From the NCBI GenBank assembly GCA_045630285.1, contig JAZQSX010000005.1:1-27391 (forward strand): a stretch of 27,391 nt of DNA. The letters are read 5' to 3'. Positions 21,910 through 27,391 of the stretch are shown piece by piece; position 1 is the first letter of the stretch, and each line of letters begins with the position of its first letter. This DNA is from RGIG3009 sp045630285. Lineage in GTDB: Bacteria; Bacillota; Clostridia; Oscillospirales; Acutalibacteraceae. The notes under the pieces are model-generated. The model ran no database searches. It saw nothing but the letters and a program-made list of their open reading frames with translations, and was not told the DNA's origin. Made by a program: the position numbers and the translations under genes.

Positions 21910-22680
21910 ATGAAAAATTTTATGAGTCATAATTTTACGATTGCGGAAATCACATTTGCAAATGTTGTCAAAGCGGGTACAGGCGCAAAAATTCACAAAA
22001 ACAGAAAAAGCCACGGCCTTGCCATTTTTCTCGGTGGTGAAAGAACATTTTATTTTGACAATAAAAAAATCAAGGTTGAAAAAAACACAATCGTTTACTT
22101 CCCTGAGGGTTCAAACTATACTATTAAAGAAAAAACGCCTTTTGACTGCTATGCCATAAATTTTGAAATGCCCGACGGCGTATTCTTTGAACCCTTTTCG
22201 TTCAAAATCAAAAACGCCTCCCCGTATTTGGAAAGCTTCCGGCAAGCGCGAAAACAGCAAGTACAAAAGGGTCCCGGATATGATTCGAAAATCAAAGCCG
22301 AGCTATATAACATCATTTACAAAATGCAGTCCGAATACACGATTCCCTACGCAAACACTCAAATCATCGAACCGGCCATACGGTATATTCACGCAAATTA
22401 TTACAAGGAAAATATAGGCGTTGAATATTTGGCAGCATTATGCCATATCAGTTCGGTACACCTGAGAAATATGTTTTATAAACGATTTGCTATCTCGCCA
22501 ATCAAATATATCAGCAATCTGAAAATGACTCGGGCGAAGGAATTGCTGCAGTCGCAATTTTATACCGTAAGTGAGGTATGTCGTTTATCGGGATATAACG
22601 ATGACAGCTATTTCTGCCGTGAGTTCAAAAAATTATTCGGTATAACACCAAGCGAATATATGCGAATGAAGGACGAGTGA
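21910..22680 (+). CDS. AraC family transcriptional regulator, divergent from the GRE
   Basis: A 256-residue AraC protein. The N-terminal about 100 residues are a cupin-like sensor (GLAIFLGGERTFYFDNKKIK, TIVYFPEGSNYTI). Residues about 160-256 carry two helix-turn-helix motifs: VEYLAALCHISSVHLRNMF and VSEVCRLSGYNDDSYFCREF, ending with the typical FGITPSEY. The start has GGTGAT 4 nt upstream and a very short leader. The gene is AT-rich (18 G+C in the 60 bases 22021-22080). It is divergent from the glycyl radical enzyme and its activase, so it most likely activates them in response to the pathway substrate. Confidence 0.9.
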   Translation: MKNFMSHNFTIAEITFANVVKAGTGAKIHKNRKSHGLAIFLGGERTFYFDNKKIKVEKNTIVYFPEGSNYTIKEKTPFDCYAINFEMPDGVFFEPFSFKIKNASPYLESFRQARKQQVQKGPGYDSKIKAELYNIIYKMQSEYTIPYANTQIIEPAIRYIHANYYKENIGVEYLAALCHISSVHLRNMFYKRFAISPIKYISNLKMTRAKELLQSQFYTVSEVCRLSGYNDDSYFCREFKKLFGITPSEYMRMKDE

Positions 22681-22703
22681 TGTTCTGATTCACAGCAGAG
22701 ACA

Positions 22704-22732
22704 CCCTCCCTGCCAATCGATGGCAAGGAGGG
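22704..22732 (+). terminator. Hairpin downstream of the AraC gene
   Basis: Stem CCCTCCCTGCCA / TGGCAAGGAGGG with one mismatch and an ATCGA loop, 23 nt after the AraC stop. The tail CTTTCGCTTC is a poor U tract. It shares an 11-mer with the hairpin at 18727-18752. Confidence 0.5.
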
Positions 22733-22785
22733 GCTTTCGCTTCTGTAGCACGCTTGTTTCTCGCCGTCGGCGCGGCGATTGGATA

Positions 22786-22814
22786 TTTACAACGGCTTAT
22801 TGTGGTGGTATAAT
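22786..22814 (+). promoter_or_regulatory. Promoter of the alpha-L-rhamnosidase
   Basis: TTTACA (22786-22791) and TATAAT (22809-22814) with a 17-nt spacer and TGG just before the -10 (extended -10). The predicted start near 22821 gives a leader of about 71 nt. GTGGTA (22804-22809) and TACCAC (22822-22827) form an inverted pair over the -10 and start site. Confidence 0.68.
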
Positions 22815-22891
22815 GCTCTGGTACCACTCAGCATCTTAAACCACTTTTATAACAGTTACTTTTCTTGCGTATCAAGGGAGGAAACCCTACT

Positions 22892-25453
22892 ATGAAAATT
22901 TTCAACTGTAAAGTCAATCACCTTTCCGCACCGCTTGGCTTTTCAATGGATAGTGCCACCGTGTCGTGGGTGACTGAAAGCGATATCTCCAAGCACCAGA
23001 CGAAGGCACGTGTGCTGGTGGCGCGCGACAGCGCGATGACGCAGGTTCTTTATGACAGCACGGAGACCGACCTTTCCTGCACCGGGGTCAAGCTGCCGCT
23101 GACCCTGACGCCGCGAACCGCCTATTACTGGACGGTTCAGGTGTGGGGTGATGGCGGTGATACCGCCGTTTCGGAGGTCAACTGCTTTGAAACCGGCAAA
23201 CGGGAGGAACCGCTGGCAGGTCAGTGGGTCACGCCTCCGTGGACGGAGAGCCCCTATATCCGCAAAACCTTTCGGGCGGCCGACGTCCAGAAGGCACGGC
23301 TGTATGTTCTGGGGCTGGGTCTTTACCACCTGGAGGTCAACGGCAAAAAGGTCGGCAATGATTTTTTTGCTCCCGGCTGCACGCAAATAGACCGCTTGGG
23401 TCAGATATATACCTACGACCTGACCGACTACCTTCGGGATGGCCGCAATGTTCTCGGTCTGATGATGGGCAATGGCTGGTACAAGGCTCAATTTGGTGCT
23501 AACGCCGCCCACCGAGAGCAAGCCCCTTTTATCGATAAGTACCTTCTCAAAGCCGAACTGCGGCTGACTCTCGCTGACGGCACCGAGCAGATCATCACCA
23601 CCGACGAAAGCTGGCGGTGCGCCCCCTCGCCCATCGTTGATGACAGCATCTACGGCGGCGAGATCTACGACGCCCGCCGCGCCATCGCGAACTGGTCCGA
23701 TGCCGCTTTCGACGACAGCGGTTGGGATACCGTGCTCGTCACGGACGCGGAGGGCATCGGCGAGCTGACCGACCGTCTGTCACTCCCCGTTGTCATCAAA
23801 GAAACCGTCAATCCCATTGCAATCATCCACACCCCCGCCGGGGAGACGGTGCTGGATATGGGACAAAACATCGCGGGTTGGGTCTCCTTCCGTGTCAACG
23901 AGCCTGCGGGCACGGTTATCACGCTCCAGCACGGCGAGATCCTGCAGGACGGCTGTTTCTACAACGAAAACCTGCGCCGAGCAAAAGCAGAATACACCTA
24001 CATATCCGACGGCACCGAAGCTACGGTTTCACCCTATTTCACCTTTTTCGGTTTCCGCTATGTAAAAATATCCGGTAACACGAAGCCTATCGACCTGAAT
24101 GATTTTTCGGGTTGCGTGGTCTACTCCGATCTTGACGAAACCGGCTTCTTCACGACATCCGATGCCCGGATCAACCGATTGTACCTCAATGCCAAATGGA
24201 GCCAAAAGGATAACTTCCTGGACGTACCCACCGACTGTCCTCAGCGGGATGAGCGCATGGGCTGGACCGGTGATGCCCAGATGTTCTGCAAGACCGCTTG
24301 CTACAATATGGACACGTATGCGTTCTATCGCAAGTATTTAAGAGACATCTGGGTCGAGCAGAAGGCGTGCGACGGCCGTGTCGGCCACGTTGCCCCCTCC
24401 TTCTTCAAGGATCACAACAAATTCAACACCTTCTGGCGCGGCGGCTCCTGCGCCTGGGGCGACGCCGCCGTCATCATTCCGTGGACGCTGTACGAGCACT
24501 ACGGTGACACCGCCATTCTGGAGGAATACTATCCGAGTATGACCGGATGGGTGGACTGGATCGACCGCACCGTCTTAAACGAGGACGGTCTGTGGGAGCA
24601 CGGCTTTAAGTTCGGCGACTGGCTGGCTCTGGACGGCGATCCGAACCAGGAGGACGACCGCTACGGCGGCACGGATACCACTTACGTGGCCTCCGCTTAC
24701 CTGACCTACTCTGCCCGCCTGGTAGCCGAGACCGCCCGCCTTCTGGGTCGCGCGGAGGATGCCGCTTATTATCAGCATATCAGCGACCGCACCAAGGCCG
24801 CTATGCAAAAGGCCTATTTCGCCGAGGATGGCACGATCCGTATCCGCACCCAGACGGCTCACATCCTCGCCCTGGCCTTCGACCTGGCGAAGGAGGAGCA
24901 TCGCCCCGCCGTGGGAGACGCCCTTGTTGCGCTTTTGGAACAAAGCCATATGCACCTGCAGACCGGCTTTGTGGGAACACCCTTCCTGTGTCACACCCTG
25001 TCCGAGGCGGGCTACACGGAAGCCGCCTACACGCTGCTGTTCCAGAACGATTTCCCCAGCTGGCTGTACGAAGTGGATATGGGGGCCACCACCATTTGGG
25101 AGCGCTGGAATTCCGTACTGCCCGACGGTAAAATCTCCGGCACGGGGATGAACTCGCTGAACCACTACACCTACGGCAGCATCGTTCGGTGGATGTACGA
25201 GCATATCTGCGGTCTGACCCTGACCTCCCCAGGCTTTAAAACCTTCCGCATCAGTCCGGAATTCACCGACCGTTTCACCCACGTGTCTATGAGCTACGCC
25301 TCCCCTATGGGCACCATCGAGACCGGTTGGGAAGAAACCGACGGCGGCCATCGGGTGACGGTGACCGTGCCGTTCGATACCGCGGCCGTTCTGGAGCTGC
25401 CCGACCGACAGCCTATGACACTGACCCCCGGGCGCCACACCGTCGACATCTGA
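22892..25453 (+). CDS. Alpha-L-rhamnosidase, glycoside hydrolase family 78
   Basis: An 853-residue enzyme releasing terminal alpha-linked L-rhamnose from plant glycans or glycosides. The N-terminal region (to about residue 420) holds the beta-sandwich domains of GH78, including the rhamnosidase N domain (PYIRKTFRAADVQKARLYVL, GNGWYKAQFG). The (alpha/alpha)6 catalytic domain follows with DCPQRDERMGWTGDAQ (Glu454, general-acid candidate), WGDAAVIIPW near 521, DWLALDGD, and IWERWNS (Glu737, catalytic-base candidate). A short beta domain ends the protein. No signal peptide is seen, so it would act on imported glycosides. ATG 22892 follows AAGGGAGGAAACC; the frame reaches 22865. The gene is GC-rich (39 of 60 bases in 24841-24900), unlike the AT-rich cassette just upstream. 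Confidence 0.94.
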   Translation: MKIFNCKVNHLSAPLGFSMDSATVSWVTESDISKHQTKARVLVARDSAMTQVLYDSTETDLSCTGVKLPLTLTPRTAYYWTVQVWGDGGDTAVSEVNCFETGKREEPLAGQWVTPPWTESPYIRKTFRAADVQKARLYVLGLGLYHLEVNGKKVGNDFFAPGCTQIDRLGQIYTYDLTDYLRDGRNVLGLMMGNGWYKAQFGANAAHREQAPFIDKYLLKAELRLTLADGTEQIITTDESWRCAPSPIVDDSIYGGEIYDARRAIANWSDAAFDDSGWDTVLVTDAEGIGELTDRLSLPVVIKETVNPIAIIHTPAGETVLDMGQNIAGWVSFRVNEPAGTVITLQHGEILQDGCFYNENLRRAKAEYTYISDGTEATVSPYFTFFGFRYVKISGNTKPIDLNDFSGCVVYSDLDETGFFTTSDARINRLYLNAKWSQKDNFLDVPTDCPQRDERMGWTGDAQMFCKTACYNMDTYAFYRKYLRDIWVEQKACDGRVGHVAPSFFKDHNKFNTFWRGGSCAWGDAAVIIPWTLYEHYGDTAILEEYYPSMTGWVDWIDRTVLNEDGLWEHGFKFGDWLALDGDPNQEDDRYGGTDTTYVASAYLTYSARLVAETARLLGRAEDAAYYQHISDRTKAAMQKAYFAEDGTIRIRTQTAHILALAFDLAKEEHRPAVGDALVALLEQSHMHLQTGFVGTPFLCHTLSEAGYTEAAYTLLFQNDFPSWLYEVDMGATTIWERWNSVLPDGKISGTGMNSLNHYTYGSIVRWMYEHICGLTLTSPGFKTFRISPEFTDRFTHVSMSYASPMGTIETGWEETDGGHRVTVTVPFDTAAVLELPDRQPMTLTPGRHTVDI

Positions 25454-25464
25454 TATATACAACT

Positions 25465-25490
25465 AAAAATTGATGCTCCAATCGATTTTT
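25465..25490 (+). terminator. Weak AT-rich hairpin after the rhamnosidase
   Basis: AAAAATTGAT / ATCGATTTTT with a 6-nt loop and one G-U-type mismatch, 11 nt after the stop codon. The stem is mostly A-T, so it is at best a leaky terminator; a much stronger one lies at 25632. Confidence 0.35.
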
Positions 25491-25509
25491 ATAATCAAAA
25501 TGAAAAGGG

Positions 25510-25582
25510 CTTCTCCATTTGAAGATCATTGTAATTGGCACAAACGGAATCCTAATTTCAATGCTTTTTCCCAGTGAGTCAA
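25510..25582. repeat. Repeat copy B: fragment of the activase gene in the rhamnosidase 3' region
   Basis: 73 nt matching 18933-19006 with one base deleted and one substituted (72 of 74 aligned positions equal). Orientation is the same in the DNA, so a plus-strand transcript of it is antisense to the activase mRNA. The deletion breaks the activase reading frame. Neither flank resembles the flanks of copy A. Confidence 0.92.
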
Positions 25583-25631
25583 CTGCAAAACCAAGGACTT
25601 TTTAAACGAAAATAATGGAGATATAATAAGT

Positions 25632-25664
25632 AAAGGCGGGCGCTGATGAGGCGCCCGCCTTTTT
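25632..25664 (+). terminator. Strong terminator downstream of the rhamnosidase
   Basis: Stem AAAGGCGGGCGC / GCGCCCGCCTTT with a 7-nt loop and a run of five T on the plus strand. It is about 180 nt after the rhamnosidase stop, so the activase-like copy at 25510-25582 would lie in the 3' untranslated region. On the minus strand it also follows the CE15-like gene. Confidence 0.87.
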
Positions 25665-25676
25665 CAATATCACATA

Positions 25677-26822
25677 TTACCAATCAAAATTTCTTTCAAC
25701 GTCGGGGTATGGATTTAATTTAAGGTGCTCGCTAAGGGGCTGACCCTTTTTCGCACGAACGATAAAACTTATAAATTCTGCGTAGTCGGGCTCTTTGTGA
25801 CGGTGACCGCCGGAACGGAACCAAGCGCCTGCATTACCTTCGCAACCCAAATACTTATAGCATTCCTTGACCGCCATAAAATTCTGCCAAGCACCAATCG
25901 GGTTAATCCAATAGTCCTGCATACCCTCGCACTGCAGATAGTAGCGAGGCGCAATCAGCGCACCGAAATAGTGCATATCGTAGGGGAGTTTGTCGACGCA
26001 GTTGCGATAAGCTTCGAGCTTAAGACCCGTCCAAGAATTAAACCTATTGAGCATATCGTTTAAGGTTTCTGTTCTGTGGGGTGATTCTTCCTGCGCAGGA
26101 ACCTCGCAACGATAAGAATTGGCACCGTGACAGCCGCTGTTGTTGGGACAGACGTATTTGATTCTTTCGTCAACTGCCGCAGCAAGCATAACGGTTTTTC
26201 CGCCACGGGAATGTCCCGTAATGGCAACCTCGCTCTCATCGGTGTAAGAGAGCTTTTCGAATACGTCCATACATACCATATAGCCCCAAGCCCAAGCCGA
26301 GATGGCGGAATAATCGCCCGGATAGACGCTGTAGATCGCTCCGTCACCACGGACGCATCCCGAATCGGCAGCAATCTCCAATCTGTTAAAACGAGCGGCG
26401 ATGAAGCCATTTTTGAGTATATTTGAAATTACGTCGGGAGTCATATTGAGATAGCATCCGTCACCTGTTAAGATAACGGGATATTTTTCCTCGCTCGATA
26501 GTGGCTCGGAATCCCCTGCAGGGCTTATCCCCTTAACAACGGGAACGAACAGCTCAATACAAAACGTAAGCTGCTTTTTGGGCGTTCCTGCACGAACTCT
26601 GATAAAGTTTCCGGCCGCGTGATCTGAGGTTGATCGGCGGAAGGTGTTTAAGTATTCGATTTCTAAGACCTCGGGACGAGGCGGCATACCGCCATATTCA
26701 ATATCAACAATCTTCTGACGAATGGCATCCTTGTTCCTGAGCCACTCATCAGGTGTCATTCGTGTACCGTCCTCTTTTAAAAAAGGATCGGGCATCTTGC
26801 CATGAAAAATAATTTCTCTCAT
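25677..26822 (-). CDS. CE15-like glucuronoyl esterase (alpha/beta hydrolase)
   Basis: A 381-residue alpha/beta hydrolase resembling carbohydrate esterase family 15, which cleaves ester links between glucuronic acid of xylan and lignin alcohols. The nucleophile elbow is ITGHSRGGK with Ser205; CE15 proteins carry the related GxSRxGK, in which Arg forms the oxyanion hole. DERIKYVCPNNSGCHGANSYR follows as in the family. QCEGMQDYWINPIGAW (Glu300) and SGGHRH (His340/342) give the acid and His candidates. No signal peptide is seen, although many CE15 enzymes are secreted; this suggests action on imported oligosaccharides or a different ester. ATG 26822 follows AAGGAGC. A promoter with 17-nt spacer lies at 26857-26885. 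Confidence 0.82.
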   Translation of the reverse strand: MREIIFHGKMPDPFLKEDGTRMTPDEWLRNKDAIRQKIVDIEYGGMPPRPEVLEIEYLNTFRRSTSDHAAGNFIRVRAGTPKKQLTFCIELFVPVVKGISPAGDSEPLSSEEKYPVILTGDGCYLNMTPDVISNILKNGFIAARFNRLEIAADSGCVRGDGAIYSVYPGDYSAISAWAWGYMVCMDVFEKLSYTDESEVAITGHSRGGKTVMLAAAVDERIKYVCPNNSGCHGANSYRCEVPAQEESPHRTETLNDMLNRFNSWTGLKLEAYRNCVDKLPYDMHYFGALIAPRYYLQCEGMQDYWINPIGAWQNFMAVKECYKYLGCEGNAGAWFRSGGHRHKEPDYAEFISFIVRAKKGQPLSEHLKLNPYPDVERNFDW

Positions 26823-26856
26823 AGAGTAAGCTCCTTGTTAGCTTGATTTTTCTTTA

Positions 26857-26885
26857 ATTATACGCTTGATAAGATAGAAAATCAA
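26857..26885 (-). promoter_or_regulatory. Promoter of the CE15-like esterase
   Basis: Minus-strand TTGATT (26880-26885) and TATAAT (26857-26862) with a 17-nt spacer. The predicted start is near 26850. CTTGAT occurs at 26842-26847 and 26865-26870, and inverted as ATCAAG at 26881-26886, which might be regulatory. Confidence 0.65.
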
Positions 26886-26902
26886 GAAAACGGTCGACTA
26901 CA

Positions 26903-27391
26903 TTATCCATTAACATCGTGATACGTTTTGTTGTACTGAAGTTCAACACCTTTGTATTCGAACAGTTGGCTCATCGTACAGAAGCGATACCCTTGATCGT
27001 AGAGTTGCTTACAAATCTCGTCCATCGAGAGAGCAGTTGCCGTTCGCGCAGGGTGCATCACGTAGATAGCACCATCATACGCATTATTCACAGCATCACG
27101 AAGTACGTTTCCGCCATCCTCTACATTGTACCACGTGTTGGTTGTACTGTTTTTGTTACCGTTAACCACGTGCATCCAACCATTAGCAGCACAAGCCGCC
27201 CGAATCGTGGAATTGCTCGCCAGATATGGCGGTCGGAACCATTTCGGTTTTACTCCCACGCTCCGTTCTATAATATCGTTGGTTCTTCGCACTTGCGACA
27301 CAACCTCTTCGTAAGAACATTTACTCAAGTTCGCGTGGTCATAGGAATGATTTCCAATCTCAAAGCCATTCTGCAAAGCATATTCGAGCAG
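26903..27391 (-). CDS. Polysaccharide deacetylase (NodB domain), N-terminus outside window
   Basis: C-terminal 162 codons of a metal-dependent N- or O-deacetylase of carbohydrate esterase family 4, open to the window edge. GNHSYDHANL carries the HX3H metal-binding motif, WFRPPY is motif 3, and GAIYVMHPA near the end carries the LxH-type motif with the catalytic His. The preceding motif with the catalytic Asp lies beyond the edge, so activity and export signal cannot be judged. Related enzymes deacetylate peptidoglycan, chitin-like polymers or xylan. About 80 nt separate its stop from the CE15-like gene, which has its own promoter. Confidence 0.9.
   Translation of the reverse strand: MLEYALQNGFEIGNHSYDHANLSKCSYEEVVSQVRRTNDIIERSVGVKPKWFRPPYLASNSTIRAACAANGWMHVVNGNKNSTTNTWYNVEDGGNVLRDAVNNAYDGAIYVMHPARTATALSMDEICKQLYDQGYRFCTMSQLFEYKGVELQYNKTYHDVNG

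Noticed and set aside
22755..22780. GC-rich inverted repeat TCGCCG-tcggcg-CGGCGA
   Set aside because: It has no U tract and lies just upstream of the rhamnosidase promoter; with 6-bp arms it could be chance, so it is not listed as a feature.
18933..25582. The two 73-bp copies as ends of a transposon or integrated element
   Set aside because: One copy lies inside an intact gene; no transposase or integrase gene lies between them and no terminal inverted repeats were seen.
1..27391. CRISPR arrays, tRNAs, riboswitches or T-boxes
   Set aside because: No regularly spaced direct repeats, cloverleaf-like sequences or long structured leaders were seen in the short intergenic gaps. A covariance-model scan was not possible here.

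Overview
The window reads as chromosomal DNA from an anaerobic, probably gut-associated, Gram-positive Clostridia-type bacterium (Oscillospiraceae/Lachnospiraceae-like). This is an inference. It rests on strong AGGAGG-type ribosome sites, rubredoxin, desulfoferrodoxin and flavodiiron protein, a glycyl radical enzyme, and a VanY-type lipoprotein with choline/cell-wall-binding-like repeats. G+C is mostly near 50%, but the 18.8-22.7 kb stretch is clearly AT-rich and the alpha-L-rhamnosidase gene GC-rich. No tRNA, rRNA, CRISPR, IS element or phage gene was seen, and no gene-free stretch exceeds 300 bases.

Layout. Positions 1-1750 (minus): OPT-family oligopeptide transporter, cut by the window edge. 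Positions 1860-2672 (minus): an esterase-like alpha/beta hydrolase, divergent from a two-gene plus-strand operon (HAD-IIA phosphatase, xylose-isomerase-like TIM-barrel protein; 2798-4364). Positions 4406-11208 (minus): a long series whose core is an oxygen-defence operon. Its order is D-2-hydroxyacid dehydrogenase, 4Fe-4S protein, flavodiiron protein, desulfoferrodoxin, ferritin, rubredoxin and terminator. A ZIP metal transporter, a PHP-type histidinol-phosphatase-like gene and the VanY lipoprotein follow. The core operon diverges from a Crp/Fnr-type regulator (11293-11952). The shared intergenic region holds one palindrome placed exactly where it could activate the operon and repress the regulator.

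Positions 12037-13194: a small membrane protein (minus) and a zinc-ribbon/DUF4177-like gene coupled to a second small gene (plus). Positions 13237-16104 (minus): AP-superfamily hydrolase, histidine phosphatase and DUF1576-type membrane protein. Positions 16282-18615 (minus): an AraC regulator followed by L-rhamnose isomerase. Positions 18768-22680: an AT-rich cassette with a glycyl radical enzyme and its activase (minus) and a divergent AraC regulator (plus). Positions 22892-25453 (plus): GH78 alpha-L-rhamnosidase. Positions 25677-27391 (minus): a CE15-like glucuronoyl esterase and a partial polysaccharide deacetylase.

The right third looks like a plant-glycan (rhamnose/uronate) utilisation region. 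Rhamnosidase releases rhamnose, rhamnose isomerase starts its catabolism, and the glycyl radical enzyme could act on a downstream product, although its substrate cannot be read from sequence. The most unusual features are three. First, a 73-bp near-identical copy of part of the activase gene lies in the 3' untranslated region of the rhamnosidase, antisense to the activase mRNA. Second, the Crp/Fnr operator has class II geometry at the oxygen-defence operon. Third, the D-lactate dehydrogenase in that operon has a cysteine-rich tail.
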